Assembly (NCBI GenBank): GCA_022710725.1
Contig: JAKLGK010000011.1
Location: 1-64,000, forward strand
Source of the DNA: Verrucomicrobiota bacterium
GTDB lineage: Bacteria > Verrucomicrobiota > Kiritimatiellia > CAIQIC01 > JAGNIJ01
Direction of reading: 5' to 3'
DNA length: 64,000 nucleotides
Of the stretch, positions 17,649 to 36,478 are shown piece after piece. Under the pieces are notes generated by a model that searched no databases, was not told the origin of the DNA, and worked only from the letters and a program-made list of their open reading frames with translations. The position numbers were made by a program, and so were the translations under genes. Position 1 is the first letter of the stretch, and the number at the start of each line of letters is the position of its first letter.

Positions 17649-17933
17649 CTACTTCAGCGCCACGGTCTTGTCGGTGGCCGCGCCGTGCTTGCGGAAGATC
17701 CGCGTGGGCGAAAACTCGCCCAGGCGGTGTCCGACCATGTTTTCCGTCACGAAAACGTTCACGAACGTCTTGCCGTTGTGCACGGCAAACGTATGCCCGA
17801 GGAATTCCGGCATGATCATCGAGCGGCGCGACCAGGTCTTGATCGGCGTCTTCGCGCCGGACCGGTTCAGCAGTTCGACCTTCTTCAGCAGCCGGGCCTC
17901 GACGAAGGGCCCCTTTTTCAGCGATCGCGACAT
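17649..17933 (-). CDS. rpsS: 30S ribosomal protein S19
   Basis: 94 residues, normal for uS19 of the head, which pairs with S13. It begins [20 protein letters not shown] and includes [17 protein letters not shown] and [11 protein letters not shown]. It ends normally ([11 protein letters not shown]), so the downstream in-frame membrane segment is not needed to complete it. It follows rplB by 3 bp. Confidence 0.97.
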   Translation of the reverse strand: MSRSLKKGPFVEARLLKKVELLNRSGAKTPIKTWSRRSMIMPEFLGHTFAVHNGKTFVNVFVTENMVGHRLGEFSPTRIFRKHGAATDKTVALK

Positions 17934-17936
17934 GGC

Positions 17937-18761
17937 TTATTTCCTCCGCTTGAGGATCATCCGGCTCGACACGCGCCGGGGGTTCCGGGTCTTCTTGCCC
18001 TTGGTCAGCTTGCCCCACGGCGACACGGGATGCCCGCCGCCGGAGGTCCGGCCTTCGCCGCCGCCCATCGGGTGGTCCACCGGGTTCATCACCACGCCGC
18101 GCACCGTCGGGCGGATGCCCTTCCAGCGCTTGCGGCCGGCCTTGCCCAGCGAAACACTCTCGTGGTCCAGGTTGCCGACCTGGCCGACGGTCGCCATGCA
18201 GCGGATCGGGATCTTGCGGATCTCGCCGGAGGGCAGCCGGATGTGGGCATAGTCTCCTTCGCGGGCCATGATTTGCGCCGCCATGCCCGCGCCGCGCACC
18301 AGCTGCGCGCCGCGGCCGGGGACCATCTCGATGCAGTGCACCGGCACCCCGAGCGGGATCTCGACCAGCGGGAGGGCGTTGCCCTCGAGCGGCTCGGCGC
18401 CCGGCCCGGAAACCACCGTGCGGCCGACCGCCAGGCCGAGCGGCGCGAGGATGTAGCGCTTTTCGCCGTCCTTGTAGTGCAGCAGGGCAATGCGCGCCGA
18501 CCGGTTGGGATCGTACTCGATCGCCACGACCTTGGCCGGGATCCCGGCCTTGTCGCGCAGGAAATCCACGTGCCGCAGGAACCGCTTGTGCCCGCCGCCG
18601 CGATGCCGGATCGTCACCCGGCCCATGCTGTTGCGGCCGGCGCGCGACTTGCGGAAGGACCGCAGGCCCTTCTCGGGCCGCTTCTGGGTCACGTCGTCCC
18701 GGCTCAACAGCGAGGTGAACCGCTCGCTGGGGGTGACGGGTTTATGGGATATCAGAGCCAT
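17937..18761 (-). CDS. rplB: 50S ribosomal protein L2
   Basis: 274 residues, uL2, a conserved protein near the peptidyl transferase centre. It shows [38 protein letters not shown] and the active-region signature [19 protein letters not shown] with the key histidine. It follows rplW by 13 bp. Confidence 0.98.
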   Translation of the reverse strand: MALISHKPVTPSERFTSLLSRDDVTQKRPEKGLRSFRKSRAGRNSMGRVTIRHRGGGHKRFLRHVDFLRDKAGIPAKVVAIEYDPNRSARIALLHYKDGEKRYILAPLGLAVGRTVVSGPGAEPLEGNALPLVEIPLGVPVHCIEMVPGRGAQLVRGAGMAAQIMAREGDYAHIRLPSGEIRKIPIRCMATVGQVGNLDHESVSLGKAGRKRWKGIRPTVRGVVMNPVDHPMGGGEGRTSGGGHPVSPWGKLTKGKKTRNPRRVSSRMILKRRK

Positions 18762-18774
18762 GACATCAATCCTT

Positions 18775-19059
18775 TCAACTGAATTCGATCTTGTCGCCTT
18801 CCTTGAGCGTCACGATGGCGCGCTTGGAATCGGCCGTCCACCCGTACTTCATGGTCCGCAGCCGCTTCTGCTTGCCGGACCGGTTCAGGGTGTTGACCTT
18901 CGTGACCTTGACCTTGAAGAGTTTTTCGACCGCCAGTCGGATTTCGATCTTGTTCGCGTCCGGGCTCACTTCGAAAAGGTACTGGTTCTCCTTTTCCTTC
19001 ATGGCGGTGCCCTTCTCCGTCAGCAGCACCTTCCGAATGATCGTGCGCGGGTCCTTCAT
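18775..19059 (-). CDS. rplW: 50S ribosomal protein L23
   Basis: 94 residues, uL23 of the tunnel exit and docking site for trigger factor. It shows [36 protein letters not shown] and the [16 protein letters not shown] loop. It overlaps the rplD stop by 4 nt. Confidence 0.97.
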   Translation of the reverse strand: MKDPRTIIRKVLLTEKGTAMKEKENQYLFEVSPDANKIEIRLAVEKLFKVKVTKVNTLNRSGKQKRLRTMKYGWTADSKRAIVTLKEGDKIEFS

Positions 19060-19700
19060 GGCGCGTCTCCAAGCCGTTTCTGCATCCGTTGTTCAATCTG
19101 CTCGAGGGCGGCGCGGGAGACCACCAGCATCGGGGCCGCCATGACCTCGTAGGTGTGCAGCGCGGCAGCCGTGGTCACGCCCACGCCCGTGATGTTCCGG
19201 GCGGCGCGCGTCACGTTCGCGTCCGCGGTGTCGAGCACCAGCAGCGCGCCCCGCTCCGCCTTCAACGCTTCGAGCATCGCCTGCACGTGCTTCGTCTTCG
19301 GCTCGGGCACCGCGATGCGGTCCAGCACGGCCACCTGGCCGGCGGCGGCCTTTTCGGCCACGGCCCGGCAGAACGCCAGTTGCAGCACCTTGCGGGGCAG
19401 CCTGATGCCATAATCCCGCGGATGCGGGCCGAACACGATGCCGCCGCCGCGCCAGATGGGCGACCGGATGGAGCCCGCGCGGGCGCGGCCGGTGCCCTTC
19501 TGCTTGTACGGCTTGGCGCCGCCGCCCGCCACGGCCCCGCGCTTCTTTGTGGACGCGGTGCCGGCGCGCAGCGCGGCCAGGTGCGCCGTCACGGCGTCGT
19601 GGACCGCCTGTCCGCCCTTGCCCTTCGGGAGCGCGTCGTCAGCCAGGCCGACCTCGCCCACCCGTTCGCCCTTCATATTAAGGAGAGGTAGTTTGCTCAT
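19056..19700 (-). CDS. rplD: 50S ribosomal protein L4
   Basis: 214 residues, uL4, whose extended loop narrows the exit tunnel and, in enterobacteria, autoregulates the S10 operon. The loop is seen as [20 protein letters not shown] and [15 protein letters not shown]. It overlaps rplC and rplW by 4 nt each. Confidence 0.97.
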   Translation of the reverse strand: MSKLPLLNMKGERVGEVGLADDALPKGKGGQAVHDAVTAHLAALRAGTASTKKRGAVAGGGAKPYKQKGTGRARAGSIRSPIWRGGGIVFGPHPRDYGIRLPRKVLQLAFCRAVAEKAAAGQVAVLDRIAVPEPKTKHVQAMLEALKAERGALLVLDTADANVTRAARNITGVGVTTAAALHTYEVMAAPMLVVSRAALEQIEQRMQKRLGDAP

Positions 19701-20347
19701 GATTTCTTCGCCGCCTTCGCCGCCTTCTTGACGGCCTTGCGCACCACCAGCAGGGCGCCCGTCGGACCGGGCACCGCGCCGCGCACGAGCAGCGCGTGGT
19801 CCTCCGGACGGACCTGCACGACCTTCAGGTTCTGCATGGTCACCTGGACGTGGCCCATGTGCCCGGGCATGCGCTTGTTCTTGAAAATACGGGCGGGCCA
19901 GGTGCGGTTGCCGATGGCGCCGCTGCGCCGGTGCATCATGGACCCGTGCGCCGCGCCGCCGCCGACCATGCTGTGGCGCCGGACGACGCCCTGGAAGCCC
20001 TTGCCCTTCGTCACGCCCTCGACGTCCACGTAGGAGACGCCGTCGAAGATGGAAACCGTCAGCGACTCGCCGGGCTTGAGATCCTCGCCTTCGTCCAGCC
20101 GGAACTCGCGCAACACGGCGCTCGGCGCCTGGCCGGCCTTCTTGAAGTGGCCCTGTTCCGCCTTCGTCAGGCGCGATTCCTTCTTGCTGCCCAGACCGAC
20201 CTGCACGGCCTCGTAGCCGTCCGCGGCCTTGGTCTTGCGCTGCACCACGACGCAGGGCCCCACCTGGAGCACCGTCACGGGCACGTGCACGCCCTGGTCG
20301 TCGAAGACCTGGGTCATTCCGATTTTTCTCGCGAGTAATCCGTTCAT
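19697..20347 (-). CDS. rplC: 50S ribosomal protein L3
   Basis: 216 residues, uL3, which reaches to the peptidyl transferase centre. It shows GLLARKIGMTQVFDDQG, VEGVTKGKGFQGVVRRHSM and GSIGNRTWP-like text as GAIGNRTWPARIFKNKRM. The C-terminus is Lys/Ala-rich. It follows rpsJ by 26 bp. Confidence 0.97.
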   Translation of the reverse strand: MNGLLARKIGMTQVFDDQGVHVPVTVLQVGPCVVVQRKTKAADGYEAVQVGLGSKKESRLTKAEQGHFKKAGQAPSAVLREFRLDEGEDLKPGESLTVSIFDGVSYVDVEGVTKGKGFQGVVRRHSMVGGGAAHGSMMHRRSGAIGNRTWPARIFKNKRMPGHMGHVQVTMQNLKVVQVRPEDHALLVRGAVPGPTGALLVVRKAVKKAAKAAKKS

Positions 20348-20373
20348 AATAGGCCTTATAGGTCGTAGAGGGC

Positions 20374-20682
20374 TTATATCTTGATGGTAATGTCCACGCC
20401 GGCCGGGAGGTTGAGCTTCTTGAGCTCGTCCACCGTGCGGGCCGTCGGGTCGATGATGTCGAGCAGCCGCTTGTGCGTCCGGATCTCGAACTGCTCCATG
20501 GATTTCTTATCCGCGTGGGGGCTGCGGTTTACGCTGTAGCGCTCGATGCGCGTCGGCAGGGGAATCGGGCCGGCCACCCGCGCGCCCGTGCGCTTGGCGG
20601 TCTCGACGATGTCCCCCGCGGACTGGTCCAGCACCCTGTGGTCGAATCCCTTGAGTCGTATACGTATGCGTTGTCCGCTCAT
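20374..20682 (-). CDS. rpsJ: 30S ribosomal protein S10
   Basis: 102 residues, uS10, which acts in the head and as the NusE partner of NusB in antitermination. It shows [20 protein letters not shown] and the beta-hairpin [20 protein letters not shown]. It lies 7 bp after fusA; no tuf gene separates them, since tuf is at the head of the run. Confidence 0.97.
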   Translation of the reverse strand: MSGQRIRIRLKGFDHRVLDQSAGDIVETAKRTGARVAGPIPLPTRIERYSVNRSPHADKKSMEQFEIRTHKRLLDIIDPTARTVDELKKLNLPAGVDITIKI

Positions 20683-20689
20683 GCTTGTC

Positions 20690-22819
20690 TCACCGGTTTA
20701 AGATATCCTTCTGCAGCGAATCCGGAACGATCTCGAAATGATATGGCTCCATCGAGCAGCTGGCGCGCCCCTTGGACAACGAGCGCAGTGACGTCGTGTA
20801 CCCGAACAACTCCGCCAGCGGCACCTCGGCGCGGACGATCTGCACGCCCTCCCGCGCCTCCATCTCCCGCACCTGCCCGCGCCGGCTGTTGACGTCGCCG
20901 AGCACGTCGCCGAGGAACTCCTCGGGGGTGATGATTTCCATCTTCATGATGGGCTCCAGCAGGGTCGGCTGGGCCTTCTGGGCGGCCTCGCGCAGCGCGA
21001 GGACCGACGCCGTCCGGTAACCGACTTCGCTGGAATCCACGGGATGGAAACTGCCGCCCACCACCCGGACCTGGACGTCCGTCAGCGGGTAATTGCCCAC
21101 GACGCCGGTCAGCAGGCCGTCCTGCAGCCCCTGCTCCACCGCTTCGCGGAACGGGGCCGGGATGTCGTTGGCGGAAACATCAAATTCAATCGCGTTGCCG
21201 GCCGCGCGGGCCCTCGGCTCGATCTCGATGACCACGTGCCCGTGCTGGCCGTGCCCGCCGATCTCGCGCTGGAAGAGCTGCTCCGCGCGGGCGGGCGCGC
21301 GGATGGTCTCGCGGTAGGCGACCATCGGCTTGCCGGCGTTGGCCTGGACCTTGAACTCGCGGAGCATCCGGTCGCGGATGATCTCGAGGTGCAGTTCGCC
21401 CATGCCCTTGATGAGGGTCTGGCCGGTCTCCGCGTCCGCCGTAACCTTGAAGGTCGGATCCTCCTCGGACAGCGAGGCCAGGGTCTCCGCCAGCTTCGCG
21501 CGGTCCGCCGCCGTGCGGGGCTCGATGGCCATGGCCATGACGGGCTCCGGGAACTCGATGCGCTCGAGGGCGATCGGCTGGTGCTCGGCGCACAGGGTAT
21601 CGCCCGTCGTGATCTGCTTGAGCGCGGCGACGCCGCCGATCTCGCCGGAGTACAGCGCGTCGACGTCCTCGCGGTGGTTGGCGTGCAGCAGCACGAGCCG
21701 CCCGATCCGCTCGCGGGTCCGGGTGCGCGGGTTGAAGACGTTCTGCCCTTTCTTGAGCATCCCCGAGTAGACGCGCACGAAGGCCAGCCGGCCGACGTAG
21801 GGGTCGGTGGCGATCTTGAAGGCCAGGGCGCTCAACGGGACGAGGTCGCTGGTCTCGCGGGTCTCGGCCTCGTTCGAGCGCGGGTGGTGCCCCTGGACGG
21901 CGGGCACGTCGAGCGGGGAAGGCAGGTAATCCACCACGGCGTCGAGCAGGGGCTGGATGCCGCGGTTGCGGAGGGCGGCGCCGCCGAGGACGGGGACCAG
22001 CGCGCCCGCCAGGGTCGCGCGGCGGAGGCCGGCGCGGAGCGTCTCCGCGGGGACGTCCATGTTCTCCATGAACGCCTTCATGACCTCCTCGTCCCTGTCG
22101 GCGACGGCCTCGACGAGGGCGAGGCGCGCCTTCTCGGCGGCGGCGGCCAGCTCGGCTGGAATGTCGCACTCGCTGACCTTGGCGCCGAGCGAGTCCGCGT
22201 CGAAGTCCAGCGCGCGCATGCGGAGCAGGTCCACGAGCCCGCGGAAGGACTCCTCGCGGCCCCACGGGATCTGCACGGGGACGGCGGGGGCGGCCAGGCG
22301 CTCGCGCATCTGGCGGACCACGGCGTCGAAATCGGCGCCCGGGCGGTCGAGCTTGTTGACGAAGGCGAGCCGGGGCACGCCGAACTTCTGGGCCTGGTGC
22401 CAGACGGTCTCGGACTGGGGCTGCACGCCGCCGACGCCGCAGAAGACGCCGATGGCGCCGTCGAGGACGCGCAGCGAGCGCTGGACCTCGACCGTGAAAT
22501 CGATGTGGCCGGGCGTGTCGAGGATATTGACCTGTTGGTCGCGCCAGAAGCAGGTGGTGGCGGCGCTGGTGATGGTGATCCCGCGCTCCTGCTCCTGGAT
22601 CATCCAATCCATCGTCGCCGTGCCCTCGTGCACCTCGCCCATCTTGTAGACGCGGCCGGTGTAGTAGAGCATGCGCTCGGTGACCGTGGTCTTGCCCGCG
22701 TCGATATGGGCGATGATGCCGATGTTGCGGAGCAGGGGCAGGGAGCGGCGGCGGCCCGGCGCCTCGCGCCCGGCCTGCTGCCCCTTCCGGTCTCTGGACT
22801 GTTCGACCACGGTGCCCAT
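20690..22819 (-). CDS. fusA: elongation factor G
   Basis: 709 residues. EF-G drives translocation and, with RRF, ribosome recycling, using GTP. G1 is [19 protein letters not shown]3 [12 protein letters not shown]4 [10 protein letters not shown]; switch I with [14 protein letters not shown] is intact. Domain IV shows [21 protein letters not shown] Gly/Arg-rich N-terminal extension of about 28 residues precedes the G domain, and no strong ribosome site is seen at ATG 22819, so the true start may lie nearer residue 25 or depend on coupling to rpsG, 21 bp upstream. Confidence 0.96.
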   Translation of the reverse strand: MGTVVEQSRDRKGQQAGREAPGRRRSLPLLRNIGIIAHIDAGKTTVTERMLYYTGRVYKMGEVHEGTATMDWMIQEQERGITITSAATTCFWRDQQVNILDTPGHIDFTVEVQRSLRVLDGAIGVFCGVGGVQPQSETVWHQAQKFGVPRLAFVNKLDRPGADFDAVVRQMRERLAAPAVPVQIPWGREESFRGLVDLLRMRALDFDADSLGAKVSECDIPAELAAAAEKARLALVEAVADRDEEVMKAFMENMDVPAETLRAGLRRATLAGALVPVLGGAALRNRGIQPLLDAVVDYLPSPLDVPAVQGHHPRSNEAETRETSDLVPLSALAFKIATDPYVGRLAFVRVYSGMLKKGQNVFNPRTRTRERIGRLVLLHANHREDVDALYSGEIGGVAALKQITTGDTLCAEHQPIALERIEFPEPVMAMAIEPRTAADRAKLAETLASLSEEDPTFKVTADAETGQTLIKGMGELHLEIIRDRMLREFKVQANAGKPMVAYRETIRAPARAEQLFQREIGGHGQHGHVVIEIEPRARAAGNAIEFDVSANDIPAPFREAVEQGLQDGLLTGVVGNYPLTDVQVRVVGGSFHPVDSSEVGYRTASVLALREAAQKAQPTLLEPIMKMEIITPEEFLGDVLGDVNSRRGQVREMEAREGVQIVRAEVPLAELFGYTTSLRSLSKGRASCSMEPYHFEIVPDSLQKDILNR

Positions 22820-22840
22820 GAACTTGTTGCCGATCCGTTT

Positions 22841-23311
22841 CTACCAGCGGTAGTGCGCAAAGGCCTTGTTGGCCTGCGCCATCTTGTGCGTGTCGTCGCG
22901 CTTCTTGATCGCGTTGCCCTGGTTCTTGAACGCCTCGAGCACCTCGAGGGCCAGCGCGCGGTTCATCGGGACGCCCTTGCGGCCCATGGAGTAATCGATG
23001 ATCCAGCGCAGGGCGAGGCTGACCTGGCGGTCCGGGGCGACCTCGACCGGGACCTGGTAGGTCGCGCCGCCGACGCGGCGGGACTTGACCTCGAGCCGCG
23101 GCTTGACGTTGTCGATCGCCTGGGTGAAGACCGCCAGCGGGTCCTCGTTGCCGGCCGCGCGGATCTGCTCCAGCGCGTCGTACACGATCCGCTCGGCGAC
23201 GGAGCGCTTGCCGCGCTCCATCAGGCTGTTGATCACCGTCGCGACGAGCAAGCTGCGATACCGGGGATCCGGTAGCGTTTTCCGTCTCTGCGCCCTGCGC
23301 CTTCTGGCCAT
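22841..23311 (-). CDS. rpsG: 30S ribosomal protein S7
   Basis: 156 residues, uS7, the primary binder of the 3' major domain of 16S rRNA near the E site. It shows MARRRRAQRRKTLPDPRYRS, VKSRRVGGATYQVPVEVAPD and KKRDDTHKMAQANKAFAHYR. It follows rpsL by 11 bp. Confidence 0.97.
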   Translation of the reverse strand: MARRRRAQRRKTLPDPRYRSLLVATVINSLMERGKRSVAERIVYDALEQIRAAGNEDPLAVFTQAIDNVKPRLEVKSRRVGGATYQVPVEVAPDRQVSLALRWIIDYSMGRKGVPMNRALALEVLEAFKNQGNAIKKRDDTHKMAQANKAFAHYRW

Positions 23312-23322
23312 GGTGTCGTCCC

Positions 23323-23697
23323 CTACTGTTTAGGTGTCTTGGCGCCGTACTTGGAACGGCCGCGCCGGCGGGTGTCCACGCCAAGACAATCCAGCGTGCC
23401 CCGGATGATGTGATAGCGGACGCCCGGCAGGTCCTTCACGCGGCCGCCGCGCACCAGGACCATGCTGTGCTCCTGCAGATTGTGCCCGACGCCCGGGATG
23501 TAGGCCGTGACCTCCTCGCCGTTGGTCAGGCGCACGCGGGCGACCTTGCGCAACGCGGAGTTGGGCTTCTTGGGCGTCATGGTTTTCACGAGCAGGCAGA
23601 CCCCGCGGCGCTGCGGGCACTCCCGCAGGGCCGGCGACTTGCTCTTGAACTTCGGGGGCCGCCGCCCTTTCTTCACCAACTGATTGATCGTCGGCAT
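23323..23697 (-). CDS. rpsL: 30S ribosomal protein S12
   Basis: 124 residues from ATG 23697 (AGGAAGT upstream); a longer open frame to 23811 runs into rpoC and is not used. uS12 monitors decoding. The streptomycin-critical lysines are wild-type in [12 protein letters not shown] and [12 protein letters not shown]. It lies 73 bp after rpoC. Confidence 0.97.
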   Translation of the reverse strand: MPTINQLVKKGRRPPKFKSKSPALRECPQRRGVCLLVKTMTPKKPNSALRKVARVRLTNGEEVTAYIPGVGHNLQEHSMVLVRGGRVKDLPGVRYHIIRGTLDCLGVDTRRRGRSKYGAKTPKQ

Positions 23698-23770
23698 ACT
23701 TCCTGTTCCTTCTTTTTCCGTTGGCACGAGCGCGGCACGATAGCAGACGGGCGCGCTTCTGACAACTGAA

Positions 23771-27946
<4,176 letters not shown>

Positions 27947-27973
27947 GGAACTCCTTTGCTCGTCGCGCATGTG

Positions 27974-31720
<3,747 letters not shown>

Positions 31721-31747
31721 GCCACACCTTCCGACGCCGTGCGCCAC

Positions 31748-31772
31748 GGGCCCGCCCCCGCGGACGGGCCCC
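31748..31772 (-). promoter_or_regulatory. GC-rich hairpin between rplL and rpoB
   Basis: GGGCCCG (31765-31771 on the minus strand as CGGGCCC partner) pairs with its complement at 31748-31754 around a partly paired loop. No U-run follows, so it is not a classical terminator. In E. coli this same junction has an attenuator and an RNase III site that lower rpoBC expression relative to the ribosomal genes; a similar role is inferred. Confidence 0.45.
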
Positions 31773-31799
31773 TACAAGGGGAAAACAACGCGAGCGCGA

Positions 31800-32228
31800 C
31801 TACTTGATTTCCACCTTGGCGCCGGCCGCTTCCAACTGGGCCTTGATCTTGGCCGCCTCGTCCTTGGAAGCGCCTTCCTTGACCGGCTTCGGCGCGCCTT
31901 CCACCAGGTCCTTGGCTTCCTTCAGGCCGAGGGACGTGAGGGCGCGGACTTCCTTGATGACGGCGATCTTGTTCGCGCCGGCGGCCGCCAGCACGACGGT
32001 GAACTCGGTCTTCTCTTCCGCCGGGGCCGCCGCGGCGCCCGCGCCGGCCGGGCCCGCCGCCATGGCCACGGGGGCCGCCGCCGACACGCCCAGGCGCTCT
32101 TCCAGCCCCTTCACGAGCTGGGACAGCTCGAGGACCGTAATGCCCTCGATCCACTTCGCGAACTCCTCCGCCTTGCCTTCCAGTTTCACGCCCGTCTCCT
32201 TCGCTTGCTCGGTTGCCTGTTCTGACAT
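31800..32228 (-). CDS. rplL: 50S ribosomal protein L7/L12
   Basis: 142 residues. bL12 multimers form the stalk that recruits translation factors. The N-terminal dimerisation helices, an Ala/Gly/Pro hinge (about 50-72) and the C-terminal domain [20 protein letters not shown] with [18 protein letters not shown] are clear. About 18 extra residues precede the usual N-terminus. It follows rplJ by 27 bp. Confidence 0.97.
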   Translation of the reverse strand: MSEQATEQAKETGVKLEGKAEEFAKWIEGITVLELSQLVKGLEERLGVSAAAPVAMAAGPAGAGAAAAPAEEKTEFTVVLAAAGANKIAVIKEVRALTSLGLKEAKDLVEGAPKPVKEGASKDEAAKIKAQLEAAGAKVEIK

Positions 32229-32255
32229 GTTCGTTCTCCTTATATCCGTGGGTAG

Positions 32256-32774
32256 TTATGCCTTTTCCTTCTTGTCCTGTATGGCCTTCAGCACATACAA
32301 AATGCTCGCCGTCTTGGCCTGCAGCACGCCGACCAGCCGCTGCATCGGGGCGGCCAGGAGGCCGACCAGCTGGGCCAGCAGCGCCTCGCGGGGCGGCAGC
32401 AGCGCGATCGCGTCCACGTCCGCCTTCGAGAGCAGCGCGCCCTGGAGGGCGCCCAGCTTGATCGCCGGCATCTCGTTTTCCTTGATGAACGTGCGCAGCA
32501 CCTTCGCCGCCTGCGACAGGTCGCCCTGCCCCCAGACCATCAGGGACGGCCCGACGAGCCCCTTCTCGAAGCCCGGCGGGGTCAGGTCCTTGCCCGCGAT
32601 CTTGAAGAGGCGGTTGGGCACCACCTGGGCCTCGGCGCCCACGCCGCGCAGCTGGCGGCGGAGGGTCTCGGTCCGGGCGACGCTCATGCCCCGATAGTCG
32701 GCGAGGATGACGTACAGGGCCTTCTGCAGCTTGCCCCGCAGCTCCTCAACGATGGTTACCTTTTCCGGTCTCAT
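32256..32774 (-). CDS. rplJ: 50S ribosomal protein L10
   Basis: 172 residues, uL10, which anchors the L12 stalk. It begins [20 protein letters not shown] and shows [20 protein letters not shown]. The C-terminal helix that binds L12 dimers ends [12 protein letters not shown]. It lies 22 bp after rplA, too short for the leader used by L10 for autoregulation in E. coli. Confidence 0.97.
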   Translation of the reverse strand: MRPEKVTIVEELRGKLQKALYVILADYRGMSVARTETLRRQLRGVGAEAQVVPNRLFKIAGKDLTPPGFEKGLVGPSLMVWGQGDLSQAAKVLRTFIKENEMPAIKLGALQGALLSKADVDAIALLPPREALLAQLVGLLAAPMQRLVGVLQAKTASILYVLKAIQDKKEKA

Positions 32775-32796
32775 CGATAGACTCCTTCGCGGCGCG

Positions 32797-33492
32797 TCAG
32801 GCCGCCGCTTCCTTGAAATCCAGGCGCAGGCCGGGGCCCATCGTCGAGCTCACGGTGCACCGCTTGATGAATATCCCCTTGGCCGTCGCGGGCCGCGCCG
32901 CGCTGATCGCCGTCAGCACCGCCCGGCAGTTCTCCGCCAGCGCCTCGACGCTGAAGGACAGCTTGCCGAAGGGCACCAGGACGTTGCCGTTGCGGTCCAT
33001 GCGGAACTCCACCCGGCCGGCCTTGCACGCCTTCACCGCCGCCGCCGTGTCGTCCGTGACCGTGCCGGTCTTCGGATTGGGCATCAGCCCGCGGGGGCCG
33101 AGCACCTTGCCGAGCTTGCGGACTTCCTTCATGGCCTCGGGCGTCGCCACGGCCACGTCGAAGTCCGTGTAGCCGCCGGCGACCTTGGCGACGAGTTCCT
33201 CGAACCCGATCTCGTCCGCGCCCGCTTCCTTGGCGGCGTCGGCCGGCGGGCCCTTGGCGAAGACCAGCACCCGGACCTTCTTGCCCGTGCCGTTCGGGAG
33301 CGCCACCGTGCCGCGGACCATCTGCTCGGACTTGGCGGGGTCCACGCCCAGCCGGATCGCCAGCTCGGCGGTCTCGTCGAACTTGCTGGCCTTGTTGTTC
33401 TTCAGGAACTCCAGGGCCTTTTCCAGCTCCCAGACGGCCGCCGGGTCCAGCTTCTCCCGCACCGCGCGATATTTTTTTCCGTGATGGGCCAT
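32797..33492 (-). CDS. rplA: 50S ribosomal protein L1
   Basis: 231 residues from ATG 33492, with GGTGGAG upstream; a GTG at 33498 overlapping the rplK stop is possible. uL1 forms the mobile E-site stalk. It shows [38 protein letters not shown] and [13 protein letters not shown]. It is coupled to rplK. Confidence 0.97.
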   Translation of the reverse strand: MAHHGKKYRAVREKLDPAAVWELEKALEFLKNNKASKFDETAELAIRLGVDPAKSEQMVRGTVALPNGTGKKVRVLVFAKGPPADAAKEAGADEIGFEELVAKVAGGYTDFDVAVATPEAMKEVRKLGKVLGPRGLMPNPKTGTVTDDTAAAVKACKAGRVEFRMDRNGNVLVPFGKLSFSVEALAENCRAVLTAISAARPATAKGIFIKRCTVSSTMGPGLRLDFKEAAA

Positions 33493-33494
33493 GA

Positions 33495-33917
33495 TCACTC
33501 CACCTCGATTCCCATGCTGCGCGCCGTGCCCGCGATGATCTTCACCGCCCGGTCCAGCTCGCGCGCGTTCAGATCCTTCTGCTTGGTCTTGGCGATCTCC
33601 AGGACCTGCTGCTTCGTCACCTTGCCCACCTTGTCCCGGTTGGGCTGCCCCGAACCGGTGGCGATGCCCGCCGCTCGCTTCAGCAGCGTCGAGGCCGGGG
33701 GGCTCTTGGTGATGAACGTGAACGACTTGTCCTGGTAGACCGTGATGACCACGGGGATGATCAGCCCGGCCTGGCTCTGCGTCGCCGCGTTGAACTGCTT
33801 GCAGAACTCCATGATGTTGACGCCCTGCTGGCCGAGCGCCGGCCCCACCGGGGGCGCGGGGTTCGCCTGGCCCGCCGGGATCTGCAGCTTGATGATGCCT
33901 GTGACTTTCTTTGCCAT
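33495..33917 (-). CDS. rplK: 50S ribosomal protein L11
   Basis: 140 residues, uL11 of the GTPase-associated centre. It shows [20 protein letters not shown] and [18 protein letters not shown] with the proline-rich N-domain, and the rRNA-binding C-domain ending [11 protein letters not shown]. It follows nusG by 55 bp; that spacer holds short repeats of the form GTTCAG. Confidence 0.97.
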   Translation of the reverse strand: MAKKVTGIIKLQIPAGQANPAPPVGPALGQQGVNIMEFCKQFNAATQSQAGLIIPVVITVYQDKSFTFITKSPPASTLLKRAAGIATGSGQPNRDKVGKVTKQQVLEIAKTKQKDLNARELDRAVKIIAGTARSMGIEVE

Positions 33918-33972
33918 AGTCCGACTCGATGTTCAGTTTTCTGTGTTCAGGGTCCGGGGGCTCGGGCTGAGG

Positions 33973-34521
33973 CTAGGCCCGCTCCACCTGCCAATACTCC
34001 AACTCCACGGGGGCGGTCCGGCCGAAGATGGACACCGAGACCTTGAGCTTGCCGCGGTCCGGGTCCACCTCTTCGATCACCCCGCTGAAATTCAGGAACG
34101 GCCCGTCGGTGATCTTCACCGTCTCGCCCGGCTCGAACACCACCTTGGGCTTGATCTTCTCTTTCTTCTCCTCGATCTGGTGCAGGATGATCTCGACCTC
34201 CTGCGGGCGCAGCGGCACCGGGCGGTCGCCGCCGATGAAGCCGATCAGGCCCGGCGTCTCCTGGGTGAAGTACCAGGTCTTGTCCACCAGGCGCTTCTCC
34301 TCGTCGTAGAGGCGCATGTTCACCAGCACGTAGCCCGGGAAGAACTTCCGGGTCGTGGTGGTCTTCCGCCCCTGCTTGACCTCGGAGACCTTCTCCGTGG
34401 GGATCAGGACCTCGCCGATGTAGTCCTGCATCTCCTCCTGGACGATGCGGCGCTCGATGTTCTCCTTGACCTTGGCTTCCTGGCCGGAGAGCGTATGTAA
34501 TACGAACCACTGTTTTTCCAT
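33973..34521 (-). CDS. nusG: transcription termination/antitermination factor NusG
   Basis: 182 residues from ATG 34521; the open frame upstream overlaps secE and is not coding. NusG binds beta-prime and links transcription to Rho or the ribosome (via S10). The NGN domain shows KQWFVLHTLSGQEAKVKENI and FFPGYVLVNM; the KOW domain GETVKITDGPFLNFSGVIEE. It follows secE by 23 bp. Confidence 0.97.
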   Translation of the reverse strand: MEKQWFVLHTLSGQEAKVKENIERRIVQEEMQDYIGEVLIPTEKVSEVKQGRKTTTTRKFFPGYVLVNMRLYDEEKRLVDKTWYFTQETPGLIGFIGGDRPVPLRPQEVEIILHQIEEKKEKIKPKVVFEPGETVKITDGPFLNFSGVIEEVDPDRGKLKVSVSIFGRTAPVELEYWQVERA

Positions 34522-34544
34522 GACCGCCACCTGTCCCCTGGGCT

Positions 34545-34748
34545 CTACCGGATCACCATGCGCATCACGCTCATCAGCACCACGTCGCTCAAGCCGACGA
34601 AAACCGCCATCAGCACCACGGACACGATCACCACCATCGTCGACTCCGACAGCTCCGAACGGGTCGGCCACGAGCACTTCTTCATCTCGGCGCGGACTTC
34701 CTCGATGAACGTCCTCGCCGCCGTGATCCCCTGCTGTATCTTGCTCAC
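34545..34748 (-). CDS. secE: protein translocase subunit SecE
   Basis: 67 residues from a GTG at 34748 (GGGAG upstream). A longer open frame crosses the tRNA-Trp gene and is rejected. It has the amphipathic helix KIQQGITAARTFIEEVRAEM, the conserved KKCSWPTRSEL and one membrane helix, so it is the minimal single-span SecE that clamps SecY. It lies between tRNA-Trp and nusG. Confidence 0.95.
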   Translation of the reverse strand: MSKIQQGITAARTFIEEVRAEMKKCSWPTRSELSESTMVVIVSVVLMAVFVGLSDVVLMSVMRMVIR

Positions 34749-34771
34749 CGGATTTCTCCCGTCGGAAAAGT

Positions 34772-34847
34772 TGGCAGGCCAGGAGGGACTTGAACCCACA
34801 ACAACCGGTTTTGGAGACCGGTGCTCTGCCAATTGAGCTACTGGCCT
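34772..34847 (-). tRNA. trpT: tRNA-Trp (CCA)
   Basis: 76 nt including an encoded CCA. The acceptor arm AGGCCAG pairs with CTGGCCT; the D loop, a CCA anticodon at 34812-34814 in loop CTCCAAA, and GTTCAAGTC in the T arm fold as a standard cloverleaf. It lies between rpmG and secE, the place it has in many bacteria. Confidence 0.97.
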
Positions 34848-34863
34848 GCCGGTTCGACCTTTG

Positions 34864-35016
34864 CTACTTGATTTCTTTGTGCGCCGTGTGCTTTCGTTCG
34901 AAGCGGCAGTACTTCTTCAGCTCCACCCGCTCCGTGGTTTTCCGCTTGTTCCGCGTCGTCGTATAGTTCCGCTGCTTGCACTCGGTGCACGCGAGCGTAA
35001 TGATTTCCCTGGGCAT
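34864..35016 (-). CDS. rpmG: 50S ribosomal protein L33
   Basis: 50 residues, ATG 35016 to TAG 34864-34866. It begins [20 protein letters not shown] and continues with [17 protein letters not shown], then [13 protein letters not shown]. The first zinc pair CTEC is kept, but the second is reduced to one Cys followed by Arg-Phe-Glu where CxxC forms have Cys, so zinc binding is doubtful. It lies between tuf and tRNA-Trp. Confidence 0.96.
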   Translation of the reverse strand: MPREIITLACTECKQRNYTTTRNKRKTTERVELKKYCRFERKHTAHKEIK

Positions 35017-35093
35017 GCTGGGCTCCGTCCGCGGGCGGCTCGGGCGGTCCGCTCCAAGCGGCCCGCCCCGGCCCCCGCCGTGTTACGCCTGTC

Positions 35094-36302
<1,209 letters not shown>

Positions 36303-36418
36303 GGTTTCCTCCTGCCTGTGCTTCTTTCGGTTTTCTCTTTCTTCTTACAGTTCTCGGTCCCTGCAAAATCGTTTCCGCGCCCCGCGCTGGGCCCGTACGC
36401 CGGCTTGCCAGCCGGAGC

Positions 36419-36471
36419 CGACGAGCGCGGCTGGGCCACATGTCCGCCTCCGCTCCTCACTGCGCTCGTCG
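36419..36471 (-). repeat. inverted repeat between tRNA-Thr and tuf
   Basis: CGACGAGCGC (36419-36428) and GCGCTCGTCG (36462-36471) are a perfect 10-bp inverted repeat with a 33-nt spacer. A second hairpin (CCGGCT/AGCCGG) follows nearer tuf, at about 36400-36416. The pair could be an RNA-processing signal that frees the tRNA from tuf mRNA, or a dispersed GC-rich repeat element. Confidence 0.5.
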
Positions 36472-36478
36472 CGAAGGC

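Noticed and set aside
17649..17651. the rpsS stop as a simple frameshift or nonsense mutation within one gene
   Set aside because: S19 is full length and normal at its C-terminus, so TAG is its proper stop; readthrough is kept only as an alternative under the start-codon finding.
34749..34832. longer N-terminus for SecE
   Set aside because: It would translate through the tRNA-Trp gene; the GTG at 34748 has a ribosome site and gives a normal SecE.
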